From contig JAJDTQ010000006.1 in the NCBI GenBank assembly GCA_022827045.1, positions 1 through 64,000 on the forward strand: a stretch of 64,000 nt of DNA, read 5' to 3'. Below are positions 7,961 to 16,072 of this stretch, in pieces. The stretch's first letter is position 1. Each line of letters starts with the position of its first letter. The position numbers and the translations under genes are program-made. A model generated the notes under the pieces. The model saw only the letters and a list, made by a program, of their open reading frames with translations. It did no database searches and was not told the origin of the DNA. This stretch comes from Candidatus Binatia bacterium (GTDB taxonomy: Bacteria; Desulfobacterota_B; Binatia; UBA9968; JAJDTQ01).

Positions 7961-8815
7961 ATGCGTATTTTCGCCATTTCCGACGTGCACGCGGACTACC
8001 CGCAGAACATGGCGCTGGTAGAGGCGTTGTCCGCCGGTGACCATCGACGTGACACCGTGCTGGTGGCGGGAGACGTCACCGACGACCTCGCCAGACTCGG
8101 CGGCGTTCTCCGAGCCTTCCGCGAGAGGTTTGCCCACGTCTTCTTCGTGCCGGGCAATCACGAGCTCTGGGTCCGGCGCGGTGAATCGGGAGACTCAGTG
8201 GACAAGTTCGGGAAGGTCGTGCGCTTGTGCGCGGACCTCGGGGTCGCCACGGACCCGGCCCGGATTTCCTCCGGCTCGGACGATCCCGGTGCCTGGGTAG
8301 TGCCGCTATTCTCCTGGTACGTGAAGCCGGAGCAGGGCGCCGAAAGCCTGTACGTCCCCCGGGACGGTGACGACCCGACCCTCTCCATGTGGGCCGACGA
8401 AGTGTTGACCCGATGGCCGGAGCGGCTGTCCGTAGCGGACTACTTCCTTGACATGAACGAGCCCCATCTCGGTCGCGAATACGACGCACCCGTGCTGTCG
8501 TTCAGCCACTTCCTGCCCAGGCGGGAGGTGATGTTCCGCTCCCCGCCAGCACCGCCCCCTCGCGCCAGCCGCGCCGTCCGGTTCAACTTCAGCCGGGTCG
8601 CCGGCAGCACTCGGATCGAGGCCCAACTCCGCGCGTTGGGCTCTGTCGTCCACGTCCACGGCCACCAGCACCGCAACCGCGACCGGGTCATCGACGGCGT
8701 GCGCTACGTCTCAAACTGTCTGGGCTACCCGCCGGAACGGGCTCGGGGCGAGATAGGGGAATCGTGCGGGAGTCTCAAGCTGGTCTGGGATACGAAGTCG
8801 CAGGCCGGTTGCTGA
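7961..8815 (+). CDS. Calcineurin-like metallophosphoesterase
   Basis: A 284-residue protein with the complete two-metal phosphoesterase signature: DVHAD at residues 8-12, VAGDVTDD near 35, PGNHELW near 64 and the C-terminal HVHGHQHRNRD near 240. It resembles single-domain bacterial metallophosphatases found in many genomes, which act on phosphoesters or nucleotides. No signal peptide is present, so it is probably cytoplasmic. It is a single gene, divergent from the TPP-decarboxylase gene upstream and convergent with the gene downstream. The substrate is unknown. Confidence 0.85.
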   Translation: MRIFAISDVHADYPQNMALVEALSAGDHRRDTVLVAGDVTDDLARLGGVLRAFRERFAHVFFVPGNHELWVRRGESGDSVDKFGKVVRLCADLGVATDPARISSGSDDPGAWVVPLFSWYVKPEQGAESLYVPRDGDDPTLSMWADEVLTRWPERLSVADYFLDMNEPHLGREYDAPVLSFSHFLPRREVMFRSPPAPPPRASRAVRFNFSRVAGSTRIEAQLRALGSVVHVHGHQHRNRDRVIDGVRYVSNCLGYPPERARGEIGESCGSLKLVWDTKSQAGC

Positions 8816-8833
8816 CAACGATACGTTTCATGA

Positions 8834-9241
8834 TCAGGTGGGTTTACAATACCGAACGGGGTTCCGGCTCCTGCGGAGTTTCTCCGGCACCCGTTTCCCT
8901 ACATAAGAGTTCCATACATCTTTGGCACACTTGCCAGTGAATCCGTAGCGTCCTGGCATCCAGTTGGTGAACTCGTCCTTTGGATCCATACGAAGTTCTG
9001 GGCCGGGGAAATTTCTGTGGTTCGCCTCCAGCCATTCGGTTGGACGATAAGCCCCAACCACTCTTCCGTCGGAATGCGCCAACACCAGTCGGTAGGATCG
9101 TGTAAGCTTCTCCGGGTTTACTTTCCACGCAAACCGGGCAGCGTCGTAAATACTACGCCCATCCTTCAAGCTCTTGCCTATCGAGAGGAGGATCGTAGGC
9201 TCCTTGAATTCGGTGATCTCCACGTGTTCGTCTTCCGCCAT
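8834..9241 (-). CDS. Conserved hypothetical protein, third gene of a HicBA operon
   Basis: A 135-residue soluble protein that I cannot assign to a named family. It starts with an acidic strand, then ILLSIGKSLKDGRSIYDAARFAWKVNPEKL, a strand-rich YRLVLAHSDGRVVGAYRPTEW, and a basic end with GRYGFTGKCAKDVWNSYVGKRVP. The conserved-looking aromatic and glycine positions and the basic tail suggest a small alpha/beta nucleic-acid-associated fold, but this is inference. It begins 22 nt after the hicA stop on the same strand, so it is probably the third gene of the toxin-antitoxin transcript. The local base composition is less GC-rich than that of its neighbours. Confidence 0.65.
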   Translation of the reverse strand: MAEDEHVEITEFKEPTILLSIGKSLKDGRSIYDAARFAWKVNPEKLTRSYRLVLAHSDGRVVGAYRPTEWLEANHRNFPGPELRMDPKDEFTNWMPGRYGFTGKCAKDVWNSYVGKRVPEKLRRSRNPVRYCKPT

Positions 9242-9263
9242 CTTGTGCCTGGAGCTTCGAATT

Positions 9264-9503
9264 TTAAGGGTCGTCGTATGCCTTCAAAAAGGCGTCTCGG
9301 GGTATCCCTGTCTGCGTCAGGATAAGGCGCAACGTCGAACGCTTGATGCGGCGATGGGCAGGCATGGTCAAGGGAGTATGCGTGCCGTCGGCCTCGTCCC
9401 TCATCATGGCGATATGGTTGCCTTGTCGCACTATGCGGAAGCCCAAACGCGTGAACGCCCTGATGACCCGTTCACGTGGCGCATCGGCGGGAAACCGCGC
9501 CAT
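9264..9503 (-). CDS. hicA: HicA-type mRNA interferase toxin
   Basis: A 79-residue protein of the HicA/YcfA family, with a small double-stranded-RNA-binding-like fold. It shows RVIRAFTRLGFRIVRQGNHIAMMR, in which the His of Gly-Asn-His corresponds to the catalytic His of HicA toxins, followed by a PLTMPAHRRIKRSTLRLIL strand-helix segment. HicA cleaves mRNA and tmRNA when freed from HicB. Its ATG directly abuts the hicB stop codon, the antitoxin-first arrangement. The module lies in an accessory islet between a phosphoesterase and an SDR gene. Confidence 0.88.
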   Translation of the reverse strand: MARFPADAPRERVIRAFTRLGFRIVRQGNHIAMMRDEADGTHTPLTMPAHRRIKRSTLRLILTQTGIPRDAFLKAYDDP

Positions 9504-9731
9504 CTAGAAAGTAATTCCTGCTTCGGCAATGAAGACTTCCAACGCTGGCGAGTCGGTGTCAAAGACGTCAGGGCCGAACGTCTCGATGTGGAACGCGATA
9601 GCGGACTTGACGTCGGAAAGGGCGTCTTCGTAGGTGTCGCCCTGGCCAGCAACCACGCCGCGCAGTCCGAGCGGATAGGCTACGTACCCATCGCTGTGCT
9701 TCTCAACAATGACCCTGAGTTGCTTTGTCAT
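9504..9731 (-). CDS. hicB: HicB-type antitoxin (short form)
   Basis: A 75-residue protein with the partial RNase-H-like HicB fold: KQLRVIVEKHSDGYVAYPLGLRG, then GQGDTYEDALSDVKSAIAFHIE and a terminal strand. It lacks the C-terminal HTH or ribbon-helix-helix DNA-binding domain of longer HicB proteins, so autoregulation through this protein alone is uncertain. ATG 9731 is chosen because CAGGGAGT precedes it; an in-frame upstream start would add 24 basic, low-complexity residues. It is expected to bind and mask the HicA active site. It is the first gene of a minus-strand hicB-hicA-unknown unit. Confidence 0.87.
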   Translation of the reverse strand: MTKQLRVIVEKHSDGYVAYPLGLRGVVAGQGDTYEDALSDVKSAIAFHIETFGPDVFDTDSPALEVFIAEAGITF

Positions 9732-9860
9732 ATGGACTCCCTGTTTGCGGGATCTCGTCTCTTTTCCCTCCTTCAGCGACGCCTTTCCGTTAACTTTGCC
9801 CATTCAACCTGGATTATGCAAAGGTCTTCCGCACGAGAATGCTCCTTGCTTGCATTTCGC

Positions 9861-10622
9861 CTAGTGGATGATCCCGCCGCCTTCCACCACCAGCAACTGT
9901 CCGGTCATGAAGTCGCTGTCGACGCTGGCCAGGAAAAGCGCGGTGCCGGTGACGTCCTCGGGGATCTGGATGCGTTTGAAGGCCCGTCGGCCGGCGCTGT
10001 CGGACCGCCGCTTGCGAATCTCGTCGGTGATCACGTCCTCGCTCATGGTGGAGCCGGGGGTCATGCAGTTGACGTTGATGTTCCAGTCGCCGAGCTGCCG
10101 GGCCATCACCCGGGTCAGGCCTACCACGCCGCCCTTGGAGCTGGTGTAGTGGGGCATGTTGCTGGTGCCGTTCAGGAAGGTGCCCGACGCGATGTTGATG
10201 ATCTTGCCCGACTTCTGCTCTTTCATCACGGGAATGACCGCGCGGCAGCACATGAACACGCCCTTGAGGTTCACCTCCATCACGCGGTCCCACTCGTCCA
10301 GCGGGCAGTCCTCCACCCGGCCCATCCACATCTCCTGGGTCACGTAGATGGCGGCGTTGTTCAGGAGCACGTCGATGCGGCCGAACCGGTCGAGGGTCTC
10401 CGCCACGAGCCCCTCGATGCTGTCGTATTTCGTGACGTCGGTGGTTCTGGCCCACCCCGTCTGTCCCGCGCGATTCAACTCGTCGGCGACGGATTCCCCG
10501 GCCGTGCCGTCGATGTCGGCGATGACGACCCGCGCGCCTTCCTCGGCGAACCGTTTGGCGTAGGCCTTGCCCAGTCCGTGTCCGCCTCCGGTGATGATGG
10601 TGACCTTGTCCTTGAGTCGCAT
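9861..10622 (-). CDS. SDR family NAD(P)-dependent oxidoreductase
   Basis: A 253-residue classical short-chain dehydrogenase. The Rossmann cofactor motif TGGGHGLGKAYA is at residues 11-22, VIADID follows strand 2 and suggests NAD(H) preference through its acidic end, and NNAA is in place. The catalytic Ser (NIASGTFLNG), Tyr and Lys (HYTSSKGG) are present. The C-terminus contains the common F-lid ending DFMTGQLLVVEGGG. It oxidises or reduces an alcohol or ketone, substrate unknown. ATG 10622 with GGGAGG upstream is selected; a much longer reading frame extends upstream but only as antisense of other genes. It is divergent from the cupin gene. Confidence 0.9.
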   Translation of the reverse strand: MRLKDKVTIITGGGHGLGKAYAKRFAEEGARVVIADIDGTAGESVADELNRAGQTGWARTTDVTKYDSIEGLVAETLDRFGRIDVLLNNAAIYVTQEMWMGRVEDCPLDEWDRVMEVNLKGVFMCCRAVIPVMKEQKSGKIINIASGTFLNGTSNMPHYTSSKGGVVGLTRVMARQLGDWNINVNCMTPGSTMSEDVITDEIRKRRSDSAGRRAFKRIQIPEDVTGTALFLASVDSDFMTGQLLVVEGGGIIH

Positions 10623-10772
10623 GGATGCCTCCCTGTTTCGGATGGCGGCGAGTATAGCATAACGGGTCGGGCGGTCCCCGGCGGCACGGTCAACGATTGA
10701 TCTATCCCACCACGAAGGCGTAAAAAGGGGGACGCGGTCAGGCCGCGCATTCGGGCATACAGGAGGTTCACC

Positions 10773-11102
10773 GTGCAGTTCGTTCGATTGTTCACCGGAG
10801 ACGACGGCCAGTCCCACTTCGAGGACCTCGACGCCAGCGCCGAGGGCGGCTACTTCTTCGAGACGCTGCCGGCCACGGGGCTGGTGCTGAAGAACGATCC
10901 GGCTACCCACCTGGGGGACTTTCACACCGCGCCGCGCCGGCAGTACTGCATCACGCTTTCGGGCTCGGCGGAGATCCGGGTGGGCGACGGCACCTCGCGG
11001 ACCTTCGTGGCCGGGGACGTTTTTCTCGCCGAGGACGTCACCGGGCAGGGCCACACGCTGACACCAAACAACTGGGCCAGGGCCTTCGTTCACATCGATT
11101 AG
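10773..11102 (+). CDS. Small cupin-domain protein
   Basis: A 109-residue single-domain cupin. The motif-1 region (HLGDFHTAPRRQYCITLSGSAEI) and motif-2 region (FVAGDVFLAEDVTGQGHTL) are recognisable, with two possible metal-binding His residues. No enzymatic class can be named; such small cupins act as isomerases, dioxygenases or ligand sensors. The GTG start at 10773 has an AGGAGG ribosome site 6 nt upstream. It is followed after about 60 nt by a VOC-family gene on the same strand, so the two may be co-transcribed. Confidence 0.75.
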   Translation: MQFVRLFTGDDGQSHFEDLDASAEGGYFFETLPATGLVLKNDPATHLGDFHTAPRRQYCITLSGSAEIRVGDGTSRTFVAGDVFLAEDVTGQGHTLTPNNWARAFVHID

Positions 11103-11162
11103 GAGACCGTCAAGCATACGGGGTTCGACAGGTTCCCGTACCGGTTCGGAAAGGAGACGAAT

Positions 11163-11675
11163 ATGAGCAGTGGTGAAACGACACCCATCAAGGTCAAGAA
11201 GATCGGACACGTGGTTTTCAACGTGAGCGACCTCGAGCGCAGCACCAAGTTCTGGACCGAGATCATGGGCTTCAAGGTGTCCGACGTGAACGAGCGCGGC
11301 ATGGTTTTTCTCCGCAACGCGGCGGACCACCATGCCGTCGCCCTCTTCCCGTCCAAGTCCAACAAGGGGCAACCCGAGCCGGACCAGGTGGCGTTCAACC
11401 ACTTCGCGTTGGAGGTGGGGAGCGTCTCCGAGCTGTTCAAGATCCGCGACTTCCTGAAGGCCAAGGGCGTCCCCATCCTGTACGAAGGCCGCAGGGGTCC
11501 CGGCTGCAACCCCGGAGTCGAGTTCACGGACCCCGACGGCTTCCAGATCGAGCTCTACGCCTCCATGGACCAGATCGGCTGGGAGGGCGAGAGCCGGCCC
11601 GCCGAGCAATGGTCCCGCGCCACCACCCTCGAGGAAGTGCTGGAGAAGCCGGTCCCGGGCGTGACCTACGAGTGA
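11163..11675 (+). CDS. VOC (glyoxalase/dioxygenase) family protein
   Basis: A 170-residue vicinal-oxygen-chelate protein with the paired beta-alpha-beta-beta-beta modules. Module 1 runs from KIGHVVFNVSDLERSTKFWTEIMGF. Module 2 includes VAFNHFALEVGSVSEL and ends FTDPDGFQIELYAS, which carries the usual His and Glu metal ligands. It resembles catechol extradiol dioxygenase-like or glyoxalase-like enzymes. The C-terminal extension of about 30 residues after the fold is Trp- and Arg-rich. GGAGACG precedes the ATG. Its place after a cupin gene suggests aromatic or keto-acid metabolism, which is inference only. Confidence 0.83.
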   Translation: MSSGETTPIKVKKIGHVVFNVSDLERSTKFWTEIMGFKVSDVNERGMVFLRNAADHHAVALFPSKSNKGQPEPDQVAFNHFALEVGSVSELFKIRDFLKAKGVPILYEGRRGPGCNPGVEFTDPDGFQIELYASMDQIGWEGESRPAEQWSRATTLEEVLEKPVPGVTYE

Positions 11676-11756
11676 TCCCGTTGCCGGGGCAGGGGACCGC
11701 GTGCCTCCGGCTCCTGCCCGGCCTCCAACCACGGTATCTCTGGCAAACGAAGCGCG

Positions 11757-12935
11757 ATGGCGGTGAATGTCATCATGCCGGCCATGGGGGCGACCCAGGA
11801 GACGGGCCGCCTGGTGCGCTGGTTCAAGCAGGAAGGGGACTCCGTCAGCAAGGGCGAGATGCTGATGGAGGTCGAGACCGAAAAGTCGGTGGTGGAGGTT
11901 GAGGCGCCCGCCTCTGGAGTTCTCGTCCGCGTCGCCGCATCGCCCGACGATGACATCCCCGTCGGACAAGTCATCGCGCTTATCGTCGAGCCGGGCGAGT
12001 CACTGACTCCGCAACGGGAAACACCCGCACCTTCGGGCGGGCGCCGCCGCCAGACGCGGGCGCGCAAGGCAACCCGGCCGCGGGCGATCGCCAAGACGGA
12101 AGCCGGGACCGCCTCCGGAAACGGCCGGACCCTCGCATCCCCCGCCGCCAAGCGCTTGGCGAAAGAGAGGGGCCTCGATCTGGCCGGTGTGCATGGTACC
12201 GGACCGGAAGGCGCCGTGGTCGCCCGCGACGTGCTGTCCCTGGCTCCAGGCGCTCAGGCGGAAGCCGGCGCCGACAACCCCATTCCCCTTACCCGCATGC
12301 GCCGCCTCATCGGCGAACGCATGGCGTCAAGCAAGCAGACGGCGCCGCACTTCTACCTCAGCATGGAGGTGGACATGACCGGCGTCGAAGCCCGGCGCGA
12401 CGCGCTGAAGCAGCAAGGGGAGGCGCCGATCCCTTCCGTCAACGACTTCATCCTGAAGGCCGTGGGCTTGGCGCTGGCGGAATCACCGGCCATGAACGCG
12501 TCGTGGACGGACCAGGGAATCGAACAGCACGGCGAAGTGAACCTCGGCATGGCCGTTGCCGTGGACGACGGCCTCGTGGTCCCCGTGATCCGCAATGCCG
12601 ACAAGCTCCCGCTGGAGGAGCTGGCGCTCCGCAGCCGTGAACTGGCAATCCAAGCCCAGAACCGCAAGCTGACGCCTGCCAACTACCAGGGCGGCACCTT
12701 CACGGTCTCGAACCTCGGCATGTTCGGCGTCGACAGCTTCACCGCCATCATCAACCCGCCCCAAAGCGGCATCCTCGCCGTCGGCCGTGTCGCCCCGCGG
12801 GTCGTCCCCTACGGCGACGACATCGCTGTCCGCCCCATGATGACCATCACCCTGTCCGCCGACCACCGCATCGTGGACGGCGCCATCGGCGCCCGGTTCC
12901 TGCAACGGGTCAAACAGCACCTGGAAGAGTTCTAG
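11757..12935 (+). CDS. Dihydrolipoamide acyltransferase (E2 component of a 2-oxo acid dehydrogenase complex)
   Basis: A 392-residue E2 with the standard order of domains. A lipoyl domain (1-80) has the lipoylated Lys43 in VETEKSVVEV. An Arg/Ala-rich linker follows, then a peripheral-subunit-binding domain (about 125-160: SPAAKRLAKERGLDLAGVHGTGPEG) and a catalytic acyltransferase core (about 175-392) with the active-site His370 and Asp374 in ADHRIVDGA. It transfers acyl groups from lipoamide to CoA. No E1 or E3 gene is near, so it must use subunits encoded elsewhere or serve another lipoyl-dependent process such as acetoin cleavage. ATG 11757 lacks a strong ribosome site. Confidence 0.9.
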   Translation: MAVNVIMPAMGATQETGRLVRWFKQEGDSVSKGEMLMEVETEKSVVEVEAPASGVLVRVAASPDDDIPVGQVIALIVEPGESLTPQRETPAPSGGRRRQTRARKATRPRAIAKTEAGTASGNGRTLASPAAKRLAKERGLDLAGVHGTGPEGAVVARDVLSLAPGAQAEAGADNPIPLTRMRRLIGERMASSKQTAPHFYLSMEVDMTGVEARRDALKQQGEAPIPSVNDFILKAVGLALAESPAMNASWTDQGIEQHGEVNLGMAVAVDDGLVVPVIRNADKLPLEELALRSRELAIQAQNRKLTPANYQGGTFTVSNLGMFGVDSFTAIINPPQSGILAVGRVAPRVVPYGDDIAVRPMMTITLSADHRIVDGAIGARFLQRVKQHLEEF

Positions 12936-12947
12936 AGAACTGTAAGG

Positions 12948-12974
12948 TCGTCATTCCCGCGAAAGCGGGGATAA
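12948..12974. repeat. Intergenic palindrome, family B (single copy)
   Basis: A short hairpin with arms ATTCCCGC and GCGGGGAT around a GAAA tetraloop sits between the convergent E2 and nicotinamidase-like genes. Related copies occur at 28846, 42601 and 45238. It can fold as a compact stem-loop and may act as a transcript-end structure. Confidence 0.6.
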
Positions 12975-13019
12975 CGATGCGGGCATCTTCGCGGCATGCG
13001 GACGGTCGCGCCTCCCCGC

Positions 13020-14114
13020 TCACATCCCCGGCCAGCTCTCCATCGGGTCGGTGGAGCGCACCAGGTGCATGCCGGCCGAGGCGGCTTCGTCCAGGGTCTG
13101 CTCGGCGGATTCGGTGAAGTCGGCGGCGATGTCGCCGCTCTCGGTGCGCACAACCACCGAGGACATGCAGTCGGTGAGGAGGTAGACCTTCCGCGCCAGC
13201 GACGGGTTTTCCCGAAGGATCTCTTCCATCAGGTCCTGCACCGTGCTCTTGACGCAGTGGCTGGCGGCCTGTCCGGCCACGATCAGGGCGTCCGCCTCCA
13301 CCAGGGTCCTGTAGAACCGGAAGTTCCTCTCGGCGAGGACGCCGCCGTCCCAGGTGGTCAGCACCTCGGGGCGCAGCACGGAGTAGTTCTCGGTCAGGTT
13401 GTGGGTCCCCTTGATCTCCTCCCAGGACTGTGAGGCTCGCGCGAGGGAGTGGAGCGTGCGGGCCTCGTCCACCACGCCGGTGACCGTGTGGCCGGGGCTT
13501 CCCACCAGGCAGTGCGGCGGCCACAGGTAGAGCGTGTAGCGTCCGCCGGCCGCCAACTCGCGGTTGTAGAAGCGGCACTGCTCCACCAGCCAGTCGTAGC
13601 CCTTGTCGGTGACCCAGGACGTGATGGCCGGGTTGGGGTTGACGTCCTCCCGGAGCACGTTTCCCAGCGGGTCGGTATTGACCAGCCGCTTGGCGTCGCG
13701 TCCGTCCACCGTGATGAGGGTGTGGGGCGCCAGGGGCTCGCCGTGGGAATCCACCCAGAACCAGGGGAAGAAGATCTGGAAATTGTTGTGGCTGTCCAGG
13801 GTGCAGCGGATGTTGGTGATGCACGCGAGGTTGCGGTAGATGAACTCGGCGATGCGCCGGTTGTCCTCGACGGCGCCCTGTCCGCTGCGGCCGCCGACGT
13901 ACAGCGTGCCTTCGGGGTGGCAGAAATCGCGCTGCACGTCGATGAGGAGAAGGTCTACCCTCTTGGAGTCCGCCGCGGCCGGGGCGATCTCGAACTCCCG
14001 CCGGAAGCGGCCGGCTTCCTCGAAGACCGCCATGCGGTCCGGCGTGTAGGAGAAGTCCGCGGCGTTGTCCCGGCTGTAGCACCCGGGTAAAGGACCTGTT
14101 TCGCCGACGGTCAT
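13020..14114 (-). CDS. Nicotinamidase/isochorismatase-like cysteine hydrolase
   Basis: A 364-residue protein, longer than the usual 180-220 residues of the family. After about 50 N-terminal residues the core begins with LLIDVQRDFCHPEGTLYV, where Asp59 fits the catalytic Asp. Later come LDSHNN and WPPHC, and then AGQAASHCVKSTVQDL with the nucleophilic Cys. The Asp/Lys/Cys hydrolase plan is therefore intact, and metal-binding His residues as in nicotinamidase are plausible. The long insertion between the first strand and the Cys loop probably shapes a larger pocket. The real substrate may be a C-N amide other than nicotinamide. It converges on the E2 gene. Confidence 0.8.
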   Translation of the reverse strand: MTVGETGPLPGCYSRDNAADFSYTPDRMAVFEEAGRFRREFEIAPAAADSKRVDLLLIDVQRDFCHPEGTLYVGGRSGQGAVEDNRRIAEFIYRNLACITNIRCTLDSHNNFQIFFPWFWVDSHGEPLAPHTLITVDGRDAKRLVNTDPLGNVLREDVNPNPAITSWVTDKGYDWLVEQCRFYNRELAAGGRYTLYLWPPHCLVGSPGHTVTGVVDEARTLHSLARASQSWEEIKGTHNLTENYSVLRPEVLTTWDGGVLAERNFRFYRTLVEADALIVAGQAASHCVKSTVQDLMEEILRENPSLARKVYLLTDCMSSVVVRTESGDIAADFTESAEQTLDEAASAGMHLVRSTDPMESWPGM

Positions 14115-14204
14115 GAGCCCATTCTATCAGCGCGCCGAACGCAAGCAACAAGGAAATGCGAGCCTCCTTCCCCCGGCCGCCGGGCCTGTGACATAAAGGG
14201 AGGC

Positions 14205-15062
14205 ATGTCTCACGGCTGGCTCGAGCTTTCCGTCCAGGCTCAAGGTCCGGTGCAGGACACGATATCCAGTTTCCTGGTCGAGCAAGGCTCCACGGGTGTC
14301 GTCTGCGGCGACCGCTTCCTGCGCGCGTTCTTTCCCGGTACGGTCGACGACACGGTCCTGAAGCCCGCCGTCCGCCGCTATCTGCGCGGGCTTCGGGACA
14401 TCTTTCCCGAGTGTGTGTTGGGCCGCTCGCGCTGGCGGGCGATCGCGGACAAGAACTGGCACGACGCCTGGCGCGCCCACTTCAGGCCGCAACGGATCGG
14501 CCGGCGTTTCCTGGTGGCGCCGCCCTGGGTACATCCGAAGGAAAGCCGCCGCCACGTGGTCCGTATCGAGCCCGCTATGGCCTTCGGTACCGGCACCCAC
14601 GATACTACCCGCTGCTGCCTCGAGTTCATCGACGAGCTTTGCGCCGAGACGGTGCCTCGGAAAGCCCTGGACGTGGGCACGGGTTCCGGCGTCCTCGCCA
14701 TCGGCATGGCCCGTCTGGGCGTGCGCGAAGTGTTGGCGCTGGACAACGACCCCGTGGCGTTGGACGCGGCTCGGGCGAACCTCCAGCTCAACGGCATCGA
14801 CGGCGCGGTGACGTTGAGTGAGACCAGTGTGGGCCGGCTGCGGCGCCGCTTTCCGCTGGTGGTGGCCAACATCATCCTGGAGACGTTGCTGGAGATGGCC
14901 GGCCCGTTGACCCGATGCGTTGGCGCAGGCGGCTCGCTGATCCTGTCCGGGCTGCTCCACGACCACGTCCCACCGGTCAGGCAGCGTTTTCCTGGTTTCC
15001 GCCTGGTGCGGCGCAAGGACAGCAAGGAGTGGAGCACGTTGCTGCTCCGGAAGGCGCCATGA
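14205..15062 (+). CDS. prmA: Ribosomal protein L11 methyltransferase
   Basis: A 285-residue class-I SAM methyltransferase of the PrmA family, which trimethylates L11. It has the N-terminal substrate-recognition domain (1-95) and then EPAMAFGTGTHDTTR, a PrmA hallmark. Motif I is LDVGTGSGVLAIGMARLG, LALDNDPVAL is the acidic ribose-binding end, and VVANIILETLLEMAGPL corresponds to motif IV. AAAGGGAGG precedes ATG 14205. Its stop overlaps the start of rsmE by 4 nt (ATGA), forming a translation-related two-gene unit. Confidence 0.93.
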   Translation: MSHGWLELSVQAQGPVQDTISSFLVEQGSTGVVCGDRFLRAFFPGTVDDTVLKPAVRRYLRGLRDIFPECVLGRSRWRAIADKNWHDAWRAHFRPQRIGRRFLVAPPWVHPKESRRHVVRIEPAMAFGTGTHDTTRCCLEFIDELCAETVPRKALDVGTGSGVLAIGMARLGVREVLALDNDPVALDAARANLQLNGIDGAVTLSETSVGRLRRRFPLVVANIILETLLEMAGPLTRCVGAGGSLILSGLLHDHVPPVRQRFPGFRLVRRKDSKEWSTLLLRKAP

Positions 15063-15805
15063 GCCTTCCGCGCTTCCTCGTTTTGCCGGACGCCGTGCGC
15101 GACGGCGCCGCCACGGTGAAGGGCGAGGAAGTGGCCCACATGCGCAAGGTCCTGCGCCTGAAGCCGGGCGCGCGGGTGCTGCTGTGGGACGGCGCCGGGA
15201 CCGAGCACGAGGCCTTGATCCGCGCCTATGAAGGTGGAGTTGCGACCATGACCGTGGTACGGTCCTACCACCCCGAGCGGGAGTCGCCGCTGGCGGTCAC
15301 CCTGGCCCAGGCCGTGGGAAAAGGCGACAAGATGGACTGGATCGTCGAGAAGTCCACGGAACTGGGGGTGGCCTGCGTGGCGCCGTTCTTCTCGTCGCAT
15401 ACCGTGCCGCGGTACGACGGCGACAAGGGCGGGAGGCGCCGCGAGCGCTGGGCGAAGATCGCCGCCGCCGCTGCCAGGCAATCCGGGCGGACCCGGATCC
15501 CCGAGATTCGCGACCCGGACCGTTTCGACGCGGTGCTCGCACGGGACTGGCAGTGCGACGCCAGGCTGCTGTTTTGGGAAGGCCCTTCGGGCCGGGGGCT
15601 CGCCTCCCTCAGGAAGGAGCACGGCGGTTTGCGCTCCGTGCTCGTGATGGTGGGGCCGGAAGGGGGCTTCAGCGAGGACGAGGCGTCGCGGGCCGCTGCC
15701 CACGGATTCCACACGGTCGGTCTGGGCAGGCGCATCCTGCGCACCGAGACCGCGGCCGTGGCGGCCGTCTGCGCCGTTCAGTTGCTGTGGGGCGACTTGG
15801 GGTGA
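15059..15805 (+). CDS. rsmE: 16S rRNA (uracil-1498-N3)-methyltransferase
   Basis: A 248-residue SPOUT-class methyltransferase. The N-terminal PUA-like part carries VKGEEVAHMRKVLRLKPGARV. The catalytic part has the RsmE signatures KGDKMDWIVEKSTELGV and ARQSGRTRIPEI. The SAM-binding trefoil-knot sequence is MVGPEGGFSEDEA with GLGRRILRTETAAVA. It methylates N3 of U1498 in 16S rRNA. ATG 15059 is chosen because it overlaps the prmA stop in an ATGA junction and begins the domain; a longer upstream reading frame lies inside prmA and is not used. Confidence 0.93.
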   Translation: MSLPRFLVLPDAVRDGAATVKGEEVAHMRKVLRLKPGARVLLWDGAGTEHEALIRAYEGGVATMTVVRSYHPERESPLAVTLAQAVGKGDKMDWIVEKSTELGVACVAPFFSSHTVPRYDGDKGGRRRERWAKIAAAAARQSGRTRIPEIRDPDRFDAVLARDWQCDARLLFWEGPSGRGLASLRKEHGGLRSVLVMVGPEGGFSEDEASRAAAHGFHTVGLGRRILRTETAAVAAVCAVQLLWGDLG

Positions 15806-15845
15806 GGACGCGCCGGACAACATTGCCGAGAACGGGAGGTTCGTC

Positions 15846-16040
15846 ATGGACAAGCACACCGAGGAAACGCTGAACCGGATGCTGCGGCGGGCAGGCCTCA
15901 AGATGGCCAAGAGCGACCGGGCGCGCTTCATCCCGATGCTGGAAACCTACATGGAGAGCTTGGAGAAACTGCATTCCATCAACTTGGCCGGCGAGCAGGT
16001 CGGCGGGGTCTTCCGGCCCGAGACCGACGAGGACCGGTAG
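15846..16040 (+). CDS. GatC/AtzG-like small subunit, partner of the downstream amidase
   Basis: A 64-residue protein: two amphipathic helices (about 5-20 and 25-45), then EQVGGVFRPETDEDR. Small size, helix-helix layout and a C-terminal FRP-type tail resemble GatC and AtzG (DUF4089). Those proteins wrap around and stabilise amidase-signature partners (GatA, AtzE). It has a GGGAGG ribosome site and ends 32 nt before an amidase-signature gene, exactly the context of atzG-atzE. The assignment rests on architecture and context, not on a strong motif, so it is moderately confident. Confidence 0.6.
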   Translation: MDKHTEETLNRMLRRAGLKMAKSDRARFIPMLETYMESLEKLHSINLAGEQVGGVFRPETDEDR

Positions 16041-16072
16041 GGGCGGCGGTTCGGGAACAGCGAGGACCGGAC

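Noticed and set aside
9861..11969. A 702-residue minus-strand frame that includes the SDR gene
   Set aside because: Only the last 253 codons are an SDR; the upstream part is antisense to cupin, VOC and E2 genes and there is a good ribosome site at 10622.
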